This document shows positions 1-11,198 of a stretch of 64,000 nucleotides of DNA, in pieces (positions within the stretch are counted from its first letter, which is position 1; each line of letters begins with the position of its first letter). The DNA comes from Lycium barbarum (lineage: Eukaryota; Streptophyta; Magnoliopsida; Solanales; Solanaceae): assembly GCF_019175385.1 (NCBI RefSeq), contig NC_083341.1, positions 63,645,800 through 63,709,799 of the forward strand, read 5' to 3'. Made by a program: the position numbers and the translations under genes. A model generated the notes under the pieces. It had not been told where the DNA came from. It worked only from the letters and a program-made list of their open reading frames with translations, and ran no database searches.

Positions 1-2
1 AC

Positions 3-1307
3 TTGCCTATCAAGAATAGATATCGGGCCCTCCTCATAAGTCAAATTTTCATTGAGCCCCACATCCTCTGGTTGAATCTTATGGCTATCATCATCAACAT
101 ATCGTCTTAGCATAGACACGTGAAATACAGGATGAACAACAGACAATCTCGAAGGTAAAGCAAGTTTATATGTCACCAACCCAATTCGATCCAAAATCTC
201 ATAAGGACCAATGTACCTAGGACTTAACTTACCTTTCCGACCGAATCTCATAACTCCTTTCATAGGGGATACTTTTAGAAAGACTTTTTCCCCCTTTGTG
301 AACTCCATATCACGTAATTTCTTATCTGCATAGGACTTTTGTCTGCTTTGTGCTGTCCGAAGCCATTCTCGTATCAATGCAACTTTTTTTAAACCTTGCT
401 GAACCAGATCTGGACCTAATAGTTGTGCTTCGCCCGGTTCGAACCATCCAACTGGTGAACGACACCTGCGACCATATAGAGCCTCAAATGGCGCCATCTT
501 TATACTCGATTGGTAGCTGTTATTATAAGCAAACTCTGCCAAAGGCAACTGATCGTCCCAATGACCACCAAAATCAATCGCGCAAGCTCTAAGAATGTCC
601 TCTAAAATATGAATAACTCGCTCAGACTGTCCATCAATTTGTGAATGAAAAGCTATACTCAACTCGACCTGTGAACCTAACGACTTCTGAAAAGACTTCC
701 AAAACTCAGCAGTAAATTGTGCACCTCGATCAGATATTATAGAAATAGGCACACCATGAAGGCGTACTATCTCACGGAGGTAAATATTTGCTAACTGCTC
801 TGCGGTATGAGTAACCCGAACTGGTATAAAATGAGCGGATTTGGTGAGTCTATCCACAATCACCCAGACTGAGTCATGTTTCTTGAAAGTATTCGGCAAA
901 CCAACTACGAAATCCATCGTAATCCTTTCCCACTTCCACTCTGGGATAATCAAGTTTTGCATTACTCCGCCAGGTTTTTGATGTCCATATTTGACCTGCT
1001 GACAATTTAAGCAACTTGTCACATGTTTCAAAATATCAACCTTTATACCTTTCCACCAATATAATCCACGCAAGTCTTGGTACATCCTCGTAGCGCCTGG
1101 GTGGATGGAGTATCGCGAGCTATGAGCCTCTTCAAGAATTAGTTGCTTCACATTACCCACCAAAGGAATACACAGTCTACCATGACAACGTAACACGCCT
1201 TCGCCATCAATAGAGAATGACTTAACGCCCCCATTTTGCACTCGATCTCGCAGTCTAGCAAGACGGGGATCTTCATATTGGCAAGCCTTGACCTGCCCCA
1301 CTAAGGA
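3..1307 (-). pseudogene. Integrase and start of chromodomain, open frame running off the window
   Basis: The frame is open for about 435 codons from the TAG at 1308-1310 to the window edge, with no internal stop; I spot-checked the frame at six points. The HHCC zinc domain is visible (His pair near EAHSSRYSIHPGA, cysteines in CLNCQQ). The DDE core is complete: Asp in MDFVVGLP (912-914), Asp in ISDRGAQF (729-731) and Glu in DGQSERV (621-623), with 35 residues between the last two. The GPY/F-like tail (KLSPRYIGPYEI) and the first chromodomain residues (YEEGPISILDRQ) close it. It has no start codon of its own and would be made only as part of the polyprotein, which upstream stops block. In the family, integrase joins cDNA ends to host DNA and the chromodomain targets heterochromatin. 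Confidence 0.9.
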
Positions 1308-1757
1308 CTATTGTGCCACCATAACTGCAAGTAACCTGCCCTGTACTGTATGATCAATCCGAACTCCGCGGTTGGCTAATGCCTGAATATCCTTAGCCAT
1401 AGGTCGTTCTTCAGTAGTGAATCGGGCCAAGCTGCCCATAGACTTTCTACTCAAGGCGTCTGCCACCACATTCGCCTTACCAGGATGATACAAAATAGTA
1501 AGATCATAATCTTTAAGTAACTCTAACCACCGTCGCTGTCTCAAATTCAGATCTCTTTGCTTGAATATGTATTGCAAACTCTTGTGATCAGTATAGATTT
1601 CACACGGCTCACCATAAAGATAGTGACGCCAGATCTTGAGTGCAAATACAACTGCGGCCAATTCTAAGTCATGAGTTGGATAATTCTTCTCATGTTTCTT
1701 TAGTTGTCGAGACGCATAAGCTACCACTTTACCATTCTGCATCAAGACACAACCCAA
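1308..1757 (-). pseudogene. RNase H domain of the Tekay polyprotein, frameshifted
   Basis: The minus-strand reading contains the typical tether and RNase H blocks: [20 protein letters not shown], the [12 protein letters not shown] block with its Asp, and the [15 protein letters not shown] end. RNase H removes the RNA template during reverse transcription. It sits one frame away from RT: a CCAAC-type 5-bp unit is tandemly repeated near 1750-1768 on the plus strand, and one extra unit shifts the frame exactly at the junction. The segment ends at an in-frame TAG (1308-1310), after which the integrase frame continues. Product unlikely to be made intact. Confidence 0.88.
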
Positions 1758-2860
1758 CCCAACCCAACTCGAGATGCATCACAATAAATGGTGAAACCAC
1801 CCTCATCAGTAGGTAAGGTCAAAATCGGGGCCGTAGTCAATACAGTCTTTAATTTCTGAAAGCTTTCTGAACATTCATTTGACCAATGGAATGCCACACC
1901 TTTCTGAGTTAAACGTGTCAATGGAGCAGCTATCTTCGAGAAACCCTCCACAAACCTTCTGTAATATCCAGCTAGTCCCATGAAGCTACGTATCTCTGTG
2001 GGAGTAGTGGGTTGAGGCCAATCTCGAACTGCTTCAATTTTCTTTGGATCAAATTGAATCCCATCTCGGGACCCCACGTGTCCTAAAAAGGAAACTGTGC
2101 TCAACCAAAACTCACATTTTGAGAACTTGGCATAAAGCTTTCGTTCCTTAAGTGTCTGTAGCACAATTCTCAAGTGTTGTCCATGCTCAGCCTCACTCCG
2201 AGAGTAGACCAAAATATCATCAATGAACACAATCACAAAAGGGTCTAAGTATGGCTTAAATACCCTGTTCATGAGGTCTATAAATGCTGCGGGGGCATTA
2301 GTCAGCCCGAATGACATCACCAAAAATTTGAAGTGCCCATATCTTGTCCGAAAAGCTGTCTTGGAGATATCCTCAGTCTTGATTCTCAGCTGATGATAAC
2401 CTGATCTCAAGTCGATTTTGGAAAAATGAGTAGCACCCTGCAGTTGATCAAACAAATCATCAATACGAGGCAATGGATACTTATTCTTGATAGTCGCCTT
2501 GTTCAGTTACCTGTAGTCAATGCACATTCTCATCGTGCCATCTTTCTTCTTCACAAATAACACAGGTGCACCCTAAGGCGATACACTAAGCCTAATGAAC
2601 CCCTTATCAAGTAGCTCTTGGAGTTGAACCTTCAGTTCTCTCAACTCGGCTGGAGCCATACGATATGGAGGAATAGAGATAGGTTGAGTCCCTGGAACTA
2701 AATCAATGCTAAACTCGATTTCTCTCATCGGGGGTAGGCCGGGTAAATCTTCAGGAAAAACATCGGCAAATTCGCGAACAACAGGAACACTATCAATAGT
2801 AACATTCTCCGCTCGAGTATCATGAACGGTGGCAATAAAACCCAAACACCCATGATTAAT
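1758..2860 (-). pseudogene. Reverse transcriptase domain of the Tekay polyprotein, with two nonsense codons
   Basis: RT blocks are clear on the minus strand: PPYRMAPAEL and LLDKGFIRLS upstream, then [37 protein letters not shown] and the catalytic FIDDILVYS with both Asp codons at 2216-2221, then the thumb ([17 protein letters not shown]). Two in-frame stops break it: TAG at 2573-2575, in a position where the family has a Trp before the GAPVLFVKKK block, and TAA at 2507-2509 just after CIDYR. Both are single transitions from sense codons. Polymerase residues are otherwise preserved, so this copy died recently or slowly. Confidence 0.92.
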
Positions 2861-3330
2861 CATTCGGCGTGCCTTTACATAAGATATTATTTTTCCTTGA
2901 GTCACAGGAGTCATACCTTTCCACACTAAAGTTTCTCTAGGAAAATTAAAATGTATAAGCTTAGCATAGCAATCAACCGATGCATAACATGATGCCAACC
3001 AATCCATGCCCATAATCACATCGAAAGTGGATATCGGTAACACACACAGATCAACTATGGTGTCCCTGCCCTGAACAAATATCACACAATCTCTATAAAC
3101 TCTATCCACTAATATACTCCCCCCCCCCCCACTGGGGTTTCTACCATATACGGTACATTAATAGACTCAACTCCCCGTTTTAAGAATATAGCAAAAGAAG
3201 GAGATACATACGAATACGTAGAACCAGGATGAATAAGAGCATATGCACCATGAGAACCAATAGTAATAATACCTGTGACTACTACATTAGATGCCTCGAC
3301 ATCCTGTCTGGTCATAGCAAAGAATTTCGG
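2861..3330 (-). pseudogene. Aspartic protease domain of the Tekay polyprotein, active Asp replaced
   Basis: The retropepsin-like region reads ALIHPGSTYSYVSPSFA, then after a frameshift DCVIFVQGRDTIVDL and FDVIMGMDWLASCYASVDC. The second element in this window has ALIDPGSTLSYV at the same place, so the active-site Asp is His here (codon 3229-3231). A run of 12 C on the plus strand (3119-3130) lies between the two halves, and the frame changes across it, so homopolymer expansion is the likely cause. The protease would cleave the Gag-Pol polyprotein; this copy should be inactive on two counts. Confidence 0.87.
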
Positions 3331-4728
3331 CGGTCCACCCCCTCCCTGAACAACCTGTGCACCCTGTCGACCCTGTCCACGAGCACCCTGTGGAGCGGTC
3401 CTAGCTGGCTGAATCTGACCCTGTGTAGCTGTAGTAGTTCCCTGCGGCTGTGTAGTAGCTCGACTAGCACCAGAATTTCCTTTAGGATAGTATTTAGCAA
3501 TATTACCCTTTTCACCACAAGTAAAACAAGCCCCATCTGCCCCAAAGCAACGACTACTGTGATTTCTACCACAGTTAGAACACCTCGGATGATAACCTGA
3601 CTGATATGAGCTATTACCCTTCCTCTGCATCTACTGCTGGCCCTGTCTAGCGGAATAACCACTAGAAGACTGCACCACTGATTTTGACTGAGTAGATCTG
3701 GACTGCCCACGATAAAAACCACTCTTTCCCCCAGATGGAGCACCACTAAACTCACCTGTGTTACGTGGCTTTTTGCTTTCACGCTCAACTTTGTCCATCT
3801 CTAGATAGGACTCGTAATGGTGAGCAGTGTCAACTACATCTGAATAGGTACCATATCGCACATCTCGTACCACAGGACCACGATAGCGATGCTCAAGTCC
3901 ATCCACAAATCGTCTCACCTTCTCTCTCGGATTCTCTACCAAATAAGGTACATTCCTGGATAAATCTGTAAACTTGGCCTCATATTCTATAACGGTCATA
4001 GTTCCCTGCCGTAAATTATTGAACTGACGTCTCATGTCATCTTGCTTGCTTAATGGAATAAACCTGTCCTTAAACAATGCTAAAAATTCTGACCAAGTAA
4101 TAGGTGGTAACCCTGCTGGCCTACCTCTCTGAATCGAAATCCACCAAGACTCTGCAAAGCCTAAGAATAAGAAAGTGGCAAATTCCACACCACGAGTCTC
4201 CTTCAGCCCCAACGTAGTCAATATCTTTTCACAATGATCAATGAACTTCTGAGGTTCAATAGAAGTTGGTGAAGCATCAAACTCTGGTGGCTTAAGATCC
4301 ATGAAATTCTTAAACTCCTTAGATTGCCCTGCAGACTGGACAACCTGTTGAGGGGCCAACTGAGGCGTCTGATTAGCTGCAGCATTCAACTGAACTTGAG
4401 CTTGTGCTTGTGAAGTATCCTGAGGACCTGAAATTCCACCATGATTAGGCGCCAATGCCTCCAACACATTCAATAATCTGGTCACCACATCTGCGGGCAT
4501 AGCAATAGTAGGGGCGGCAGCTGGTGCCGGTGGAGTGTTCTGAACCACTTGTTCCTGCACTTGCTCTGTCGCAACTCGGGGCTGACCCCTATTCACAACT
4601 TCAGGCTGAGGAGTGGCCTGAGTCCAAGTCTGAGATCTAGTCTGATGAGCACTAGCTTGTCTACCACCGCGGGTAGCACTCTGTCCAGCACCATGTTTAG
4701 CAGATGAAGATACGCGTTTCTTAGCCAT
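3331..4728 (-). pseudogene. Gag: capsid domain plus degenerate CCHC zinc knuckle
   Basis: Starts with MAKKRVSSSAKHG at 4728 and reads 365 codons to an in-frame TAG at 3631-3633; the same frame then continues into the nucleocapsid part. The retrotransposon gag domain lies about residues 140-290 (FMDLKPPEFDAS, WSEFLALFKDRFIP, LRQGTMTVIEYEAKFTDLSR, FVDGLEHRYRGPV). The N-terminal 100 residues are Gln/Ala/Pro-rich, as is usual. The C-terminal knuckle reads CFTCGEKGNIAKYYPK: the His and last Cys of C-x2-C-x4-H-x4-C are Asn and Tyr, so zinc binding is probably lost. Gag would form the virus-like particle and bind the RNA. Confidence 0.92.
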
Positions 4729-4904
4729 CTGCGAAATAAATATTACAAGGTTAAACTTGATTCAACTCACGCACGAACAAGGAATGAAAGAAGGGAAAAC
4801 TTCCTGCATGTCCAGTAGCCTCACGGTCATAAGTATGGGCGCCTACATACCCATGAACAAGATTCTACTAAACACTGCTCCATGACCCGGGACTTAAAGC
4901 CTAG

Positions 4905-4916
4905 GCTCTGATACCA
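4905..4916 (-). other. Primer binding site, initiator tRNA-Met type
   Basis: The minus strand reads TGGTATCAGAGC 4 bases after the LTR end, complementary to the 3' end of initiator tRNA-Met. Confidence 0.92.
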
Positions 4917-4920
4917 ACTT

Positions 4921-6695
4921 TGTCACGTCCCAAAATACCCCTAGACGTGATTGGCACCCAACACACACCACCAGCCAGGCGAACCACATTTTCATATCTT
5001 AACCATTTACGAAAGCACTAAAAGAAAATAAGTGCAGGTGCAACAACGTTATTAATGATAAAAATACGAAATAGTCGCCCACCAAATCCATAATCGATTT
5101 ATGAAAACCAATCAACACTACGATAAAAAAAATCACTAGCCCACATCCCACGCTAAGACCATGGAGCATCTAACAGAGTTACGTGAGTTTGAGTATCGGG
5201 CATCTAAACCCAAAATAAAAGAAATAACTGGAAATAAACTAGATAAAGCTGAAATGGCTGCCTCCACGAACAATGCGGTGGCTCACCTCAACAACAAAAT
5301 CCACTCACGAAGTCTTCAATTACCAGCCTCGTTCTCAACGACAGTATCTGCATGGACATGCAGGTAAGGATTGAGTTATACATAAATATAACCCAGTAAG
5401 ATCCTCGACCCGCCACTTCAAATACCCCTGGAACAAGTGTTAGAAAATACAAACACACAACAAGCACAAAAAATATTATGCACATGAATATATCATTATA
5501 TAATAGCAACCAAGGTTCAAACCACTGTTTATCAAATATATTATATATCTCAACACAATTTACACTACGAACCGTCGTAAGTGGCAGTTAAATAATTAGT
5601 CAACACTATGAATCCACGACAACATACACAATGTGCCAAATATGTCAGGAAGCATACACAATGCAAAGGGAAGCATACACAATGCCCCAATATCATCAAG
5701 AAGCACACACAATGCTAAGGGAAGCATACACAATGCCCCAATATCATGATGGCTCACAGCTATATCACATCACAAAATAATTTATAAAGAGAGTTTTAGA
5801 TTATTTGAAAATAAAGTATATGCGGTTGGCCTTAAGGACCACCGATTCTGACAAGCACACGCTCGCCTCAACACATGGACCAGGCAGACAAAACATATTT
5901 TTAAAACGGGTTTGAAAAGCAAGTACCCAAAGCTTAAAGTCTCACTTACCTCAAATTCACAATTCAAGCACACTTCCCAATAAATCAAAACTGCATTCTC
6001 GAGTCTCCGGATTGCCTCAAACTACACAAAAACGGATTTAGAATGGTCAAAACCCTTAGGGTAAACTACTTCTATATTTTTAGAGGCTTAAACGGTTAAA
6101 GTCAAATTTTGAAGGACGAAAACGCCCTCTGATCAATGTGTTCAAAACCCGACAAGACTTATGTTTTCGGAAAGACATTAACGAGAGGATTCCAACGATA
6201 TATAGAAATCCAAAATCCGACGCTATTTTCCCTTTCAAATCAATGATTTTGGTTGAAGAACCGTAGAGCTAAACTTTCTCAATTCCTCAAAATATCCCCA
6301 TGTTTTCTCCACAAAAATTCACCCATAATTACTTAATACACTTAAATAAAAGATTAGAAGCATTACCTTGATGATTAGGGTTGAAAATCTCTATTTTTCT
6401 CTTTTCTTTTCCTCTCTTTTTCTCCCTTTCTTCTACTGCGATTGTTTTTCCTCTGTTCGGCTTCTATTGCTTTTGCTTCTGCAATTCACGTCTGACTCTC
6501 TTATTCCCTTTTACTCTTTATTTTCTTTTTCTTTTTGTGGGCTTGGCCCACATCTCTTTTTCCTTTTTTTGTTTTTTCTAAAGGACCCTTAATCCTCCTT
6601 TTCTGTTGTTTTGTACCACTTAATTCTTCTATTTATATTTTTTTCTATTTTGAATAAATTCCAAAATAACCCCTAATTTAATATGGGTTATTACA
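4921..6695 (-). repeat. 5' LTR of the Tekay chromovirus (1775 bp)
   Basis: Bounded by TGTCACG at 4921 and ATTACA at 6695 on the plus strand; in element sense it begins TGTAATAACCC and ends GTGACA, followed by the PBS. The U3 side (about 6300-6660) is T/C-rich on the plus strand. No coding potential is seen. The partner LTR is outside the window, so age cannot be estimated. Confidence 0.85.
5617..5740. repeat. Short direct repeats inside the Tekay LTR
   Basis: Five copies of a unit close to AAGCATACACAATGC, separated by short variable spacers, lie in the 3' half of the LTR in element sense. They are not explained by LTR termini or promoter elements. Confidence 0.8.
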
Positions 6696-6703
6696 TTTAT
6701 TTT

Positions 6704-7165
6704 GAGGTAGTCGACTTGAAAGCATGACTATATTCTTAGGTAGTCAACCTAAAATTTAAAAATATGACCGTATTCGGAGGCAACCAACCTAAAATTTAAA
6801 AATATGACTGTATTTGGAGTTAGTCAACCTGAAATTTAAAACATGATTATGTTTGGAGGTAGTCAACCTGAAATTTAAAAATATGACTTTATTGTGAGGC
6901 AGTCAACCTAAAAATATGACTTTATTTGGAGGTAGTCAACCTAAAATTTAAAAACATGACTTTATTCTGAGGTAGTCAACCTATGAAAATATGACTTTAT
7001 TCGGAGGTAGTCAACCTATGAAAATATGACTTTATTCGGAGGTAGTCAACCTGAAATTTAACTACGTGATTGTATTCTGAGCTAGTCAACCTGAAAGCCT
7101 GACTACATTATGAGCTAGTCAACCTAAAAGCCTAACTATATTATGAGGTAGTCAACCTAAAAGCA
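6704..7165. repeat. Tandem array of a 31-40-bp unit, about 14 copies
   Basis: The core GGTAGTCAACCT recurs at about 6704, 6738, 6778, 6818, 6857, 6897, 6929, 6970, 7005, 7040, 7080, 7112 and 7145. Spacing is 31 to 40 bp because the linker (AAATTTAAAAATATGACTTT) is sometimes shortened. No long coding frame. Confidence 0.93.
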
Positions 7166-7184
7166 TGAGAAAAAGCAGGGGTTT

Positions 7185-7920
7185 TTCTTCACCAAAATGC
7201 AACCAGGGAGTGTCGTACCCTGTGAAGGCATGAAAAAAAGTAGGGAATTTATTCCCTAAAAGCAATCAGGGAATGTCGTATCCTGTGAAATCATGAAATA
7301 AGATATAGGGGTTTTTGTTCCCTAAAATGCAACCAGGGATTGTCATACCCTGTGAAGGCATGAAAAAGGAGTAGGGATTTTTGTTCCCTAAAATGCAACC
7401 AAGGAGTGTTGTACCCTGTGAAGGCATGAAAAAAAGTAGGGGTTTTTGTTCCCTAAAATGCAACCAGGGATTGTCGTATCCTGTGAAGGCATGAAAAAAA
7501 AGTAAGGGTTTTTGTTCCCTAAAATACAACCAAGGAGTGTCGTACCCTGTGAAGTCATGAAAAAAAGTAGGGGTTTTTATTACCTAAAATGCAACCAAGG
7601 AGTGTCATACCCTGTGAAGGCATGAAAAAAAGTAGGGGTTTTTGTTCCCTAAAATGCAACCAGGGATTGTCGTACCCTGTGAAGGCATGAAAAAAAGGTA
7701 GGGGTTCTTGTTCCCTAAAATGCAACCAGGGAGTGTCGTACCCTGTGAAGTCATGAAAAAAAAGTAGGGGTTTTTGTTCCCTAAAATGCAACCAGAGATT
7801 GTCGTACCCTGTGAAGGCATGAAAAAAAGTAGGAGTTTTTGTTCCCTAAAATGCAACCAGGGAGTGTCGTACCCTGTGAAGTCATGAAAAAAAAAAGTAG
7901 GGATTTTTGTTCCCTAAAAT
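7185..7920. repeat. Tandem array of a 62-68-bp unit, about 11 copies
   Basis: TGTCGTACCCTGTGAAGG recurs at 7211, 7273, 7341, 7407, 7472, 7538, 7603, 7668, 7734, 7800 and 7865, mostly 65-66 bp apart. Each unit also has AAAATGCAACCAGGGA and a run of A before GTAGGGGTTTTTGTTCCCT. Minus-strand reading frames of about 80 codons across the array arise only from the repetition. It directly follows the 31-40-bp array but shares no sequence with it. Confidence 0.95.
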
Positions 7921-8791
7921 AATAACATGATTATATGCATATCAAAGGAAAAATAAAAATTTGAGAACTTCACTTTATGGCGTTCGTCTTTTTCAAGAAT
8001 TGTTTTCCGAAATATTTTTGCCCCTGTTTTCAATCAAAGAAAAATTTGTTAGTCTTAAAATGGTGGTCGGTTTGTGGCCTTCACTCACTGTGGAAATTTT
8101 CTTAGAGCCCATCCCACTTCAAGAAAAACGAGGCTGATGATGATCGACCAAATTGCTCAGAAACTATCTTTGCTTGCGAAAGACCTTGATCTTTCAATGC
8201 CCACCTTGACTATTTTGTACCCAGTATCATTTTGTGTATGCGGTGTAACCGATCTTATTCTTAGAGCAAATGTTTTTTGTGGTGATCCTTCCCCCTAGTA
8301 CCTAGAAATAATGCTTTGCTTTTCGGGCAGTTCACTTGCCTGGATAGATCACAAATGGCTTTATGCCATTGCTGATGCGGTGCATGCCCAATAGTCTTTG
8401 CTCTGTACCTCTAGGAAACTGTAGCCAATTTTGTAGTCTTTTCTTTGCTCTTGAATTTAGTGCAAGATTATACCGAAAGGGACTCAAAGAATATACTAGA
8501 GACAAGGAGAAGAAAGTGACAAAAAAACAAAAAGTAAAAGGAGTTATGTTTAAACAAAAAAGGTGTCCCTTTCGGGGAAAGAGGGAAGAGGCTTATCTGG
8601 AGGTTTGTGCCGACTTCAATGAATCATGACATGCATTTTGGACTGGACACTTAATCCGTCTGAGCTGTCTAAATCTCAAAATATAGTACCCTTCAATCCA
8701 AAACTGAGCTCTCTACCTTGATCGTGTTCATGCCGGAATAGAAGAAACTCGTCCGACCAATGGTTCCCTTTACAGGTCTTCACTTACTGAC
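7921..8791. other. Non-coding interior between two arrays
   Basis: I see no gene motif, hairpin family member or tandem repeat here. Short plus-strand frames (for example near 8074-8298 and 8363-8629) match nothing I recognise. Confidence 0.6.
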
Positions 8792-9165
8792 CTCTCTCAT
8801 TTTATTTCTCTCAACTTACAATCGTCTGATAGTGCCCGTGAGGGTTTTCACCAATAAGACTCTCTCATTTTATTTCTCTCAACTTACAATCGTCTTATAG
8901 TACCCGTGAGGGTTTTCACCAATAAGACTCTCTCCTTTTATTTTTTCTGAACTTACTATCGCCTTATAGTGCCTGTAAGAGTTTTCACCAGTAAGACTCT
9001 CTCATTTTATTTCTCTCAACTCACAATTGTCTGATGGTGCCCGTGAGGGTTTTCACCAATAAGACTCTCTCATTATTTTCTTTTCTGAACTTACTATCGC
9101 CTTATAGTGCCCGTAAGGGTTTTCACCAGTAACACTCTCTCATTTTTCTTTCCTCCTTTGCGTTC
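8792..9165. repeat. Tandem array of a 68-70-bp unit, about 5.5 copies of two subtypes
   Basis: CTCTCTCAT starts units at 8792, 8860, 8928, 8997, 9065 and 9135. Subtype A has CTCAACTTACAATCGTCTGA and CCGTGAGGGTTTTCACCAAT; subtype B has CTGAACTTACTATCGCCTTA and CCAGTAA. The order is A, A, B, A, B, suggesting amplification of a two-unit module. Confidence 0.93.
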
Positions 9166-9370
9166 AAATAAAGCGTAGTAAATAGCACCACAGTTGTGGA
9201 ACGCTAAACTTGACATTCTCAGATATTAATCAGAATGTCTTAAAGGAGAAAGGCAAAAGAATGATAGATTGAATTACAACTTTGGAACCTTTCTTATGAA
9301 ATATCTGTCAAAAAAAAAATGCCCCAGTTTCTTCGAATACTAGGGAAATATGATTTATTTTTGGGTGGTG

Positions 9371-9433
9371 GGACCGAACCCCGAAATAGGGCTGCCTACG
9401 TATCCTTTTAGGAATTAGGCCGAACTTAGTTCA
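9371..9433. repeat. Hairpin motif copy 1 (TGCCTACGTAT family)
   Basis: Layout: GACCGAACCC, CTGCCTACGTAT, inner stem TCCT-ttt-AGGA (9403-9413), then AATTAGG and a degenerate outer arm CTTAG. It is the most divergent of four copies in the Ogre-like interior. Confidence 0.75.
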
Positions 9434-10718
9434 ATAAAAAGCTAATATTTTTTTCTTATTTTTCTTTTTCAAAAGGGTGTCTCTTATAAGGAGCATCAGA
9501 GGATGAAGATAGAGAAATTAATTCATCGGTTTTGCATATTTTGATTTTAGTTGGCACCAACTATTAGTATTATGCATCGGGAATTACCATCAATTACTCT
9601 CGGACGAACCGCCAGTCAACTTAGAAGTGAGTCCTACAGTTTCATATGGTACCTCAAACATACCTAAGTATTAACAAGATATATTCTTCTTGCATCTACT
9701 AGAGGTTTTGAATTCTTCCTATCCTCATGTTTCAAGTGCCCTTACCACAAGTAAAGTCTTAATTCACACTCAATATAAGCATTTAGATCTTAGGACGTTC
9801 AAGAAGTAAACTCACACTCAGAAGGATATTCAATGCATGCAATTGAGATACCATATGCTTGTCCTTCATGTAAGTATCCACTAATGTGAGAACATGTAGA
9901 ATGGGATCAAGTAGGACTTGTTATTGGCTTGTAATATAGGCTTATAGATGGGAAGGACATTTATTTGGGATAAAGTGACTATTTTCCGCTTGAGCATACA
10001 CTATACTTCAATTTTATTTGCATTTTCGCACTTGATCATCATTTGCTTTGCTGCTGCTTTTTTTTTTTTTTTTTAACTTTTCTCCTTTCTTTTTGTTTTG
10101 AGCTTTTCTTCTCTTGTTTTTTCGCAGCTCTTTCTTTTGTCGTTGAAATTTACTTGGACCTTTGCATTTTTCACCTTTCCACTTTGTCAGCTTAGATTTT
10201 GTTAGTGCGCTCAGGGAGGTGGGGCCAAAAGAGGGATAACGGACTTATGCACTCGAAAGGATATAGGCTAAATTGTGGTTTATCCAAAGAAAAGGTTTTA
10301 GGCTCAAAAGGGTAACACTAGGGATCATATGTCATTTGGTAGGCTTGAAAGACACAATCGGGTCAAAGAAAGCCTACAATCCTTTCTCAAACCAAGTGTT
10401 GCTCAATATTTCGCCTCAACAAACATTCGGGCCAAGGTCCAGATTAACAAAGCAATGTCACTGAATTTTCAATCTAAAGCTCACCACACAATGCACATGA
10501 AACGATGAGGTCGGATTAATTTTGACCATAAATTTTAGCAAAAGAATTTCTCAAATGTCACTTAGGTATAATCAAGAGGTACCAAAAGAATCTATGGTTC
10601 AGAACAGAGTTGATCTTCTCTATCATCCAAATTATTTAACACTTGTTTTTTATCATGCACACTCCTAAATATGTTGGTATCAACCAAGTCAAGAGATTTT
10701 TTTATTCCTTTTTTTTTT
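9434..10718. other. Non-coding interior
   Basis: AT-rich stretch with a T homopolymer near 10060-10074. No coding motif or tandem repeat recognised. Confidence 0.6.
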
Positions 10719-10789
10719 GGGACCGAACCCAAAAGAGAAGGGTTGCCTACGTATCTTGTTGAATCAAGAATCAGGTCAGACGTAGTTCA
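10719..10789. repeat. Hairpin motif copy 2
   Basis: Same layout; outer arms CTACGT (10747-10752) and ACGTAG (10780-10785) pair perfectly, inner stem TCTTG-ttgaat-CAAGA (10754-10769). The conserved GAATCAGG follows the stem. Confidence 0.85.
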
Positions 10790-10891
10790 GGAAAAAAGTA
10801 TACAAACATTTTTTTAAAAAACATTGGGGATAAGGAAATAAAAGATTTTTTTTTTGTATAAGAATAACAACTCTTAAAAAGAAAATAGGAA

Positions 10892-10955
10892 TACCGAACC
10901 CGAGAAGGGCTGCCTACGTATTTCATCAGGATGAGAATCAGGTGTGCGTAGTTTG
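10892..10955. repeat. Hairpin motif copy 3
   Basis: Outer arms CTACG and CGTAG; inner arms TTTCATC and GATGAGA (10921-10936) pair with one T/G wobble on the plus strand. Confidence 0.85.
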
Positions 10956-11198
10956 TGAAGAAAGTGGAAACGTATTATTTTCTTGAATTTCTCTTCTTCT
11001 TTTTTTAACTTTATAAGAAAAGAAATTTTCTTTTTTAATATTTGAAGGAATGAACAGAGGAATAAAAGAAAATATTTTTGGTATTTTTAGTGTTTGAATT
11101 TTCTACAAAGAGTAACCCTAAAAATAAGGTAAAATCTTTTTGAATTTTCTGAACAAGGAACAAAAACTCTTTTTTTTTTTTTAGAATTTTTGAATAAG

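Larger units (their letters stand above)
1..6695 (-). mobile_element. Ty3/gypsy chromovirus (Tekay/Del type), 5' LTR to INT, cut by window edge
   Basis: On the minus strand the order is LTR (6695-4921), PBS, gag, protease, reverse transcriptase, RNase H, integrase, then the start of a chromodomain at the left edge. This is the canonical Ty3/gypsy order, and the chromodomain start plus an initiator-Met PBS point to the Tekay/Del clade. The 3' end and 3' LTR lie left of the window. Lesions are few: an in-frame TAG after gag, a long homopolymer frameshift in PR, two stops in RT, a 5-bp duplication in RNase H and a TAG before INT. It appears inserted into the Ogre/Tat-like element that resumes at 6696; the target duplication cannot be checked here. 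Confidence 0.93.

Noticed and set aside
3229..3971. Plus-strand frames of 68-123 codons opposite gag and protease
   Set aside because: Antisense shadows of the minus-strand Gag-Pol reading.
7266..7856. Minus-strand frames of about 80 codons with repeated HFREQKPLLFF
   Set aside because: They are produced by a 65-bp tandem array; frames change with unit length and no start context or family supports a protein.
7185..7920. CRISPR-like regular repeat
   Set aside because: Whole units repeat with no unique spacers, the unit is 65 bp, and the DNA is plant retroelement interior.
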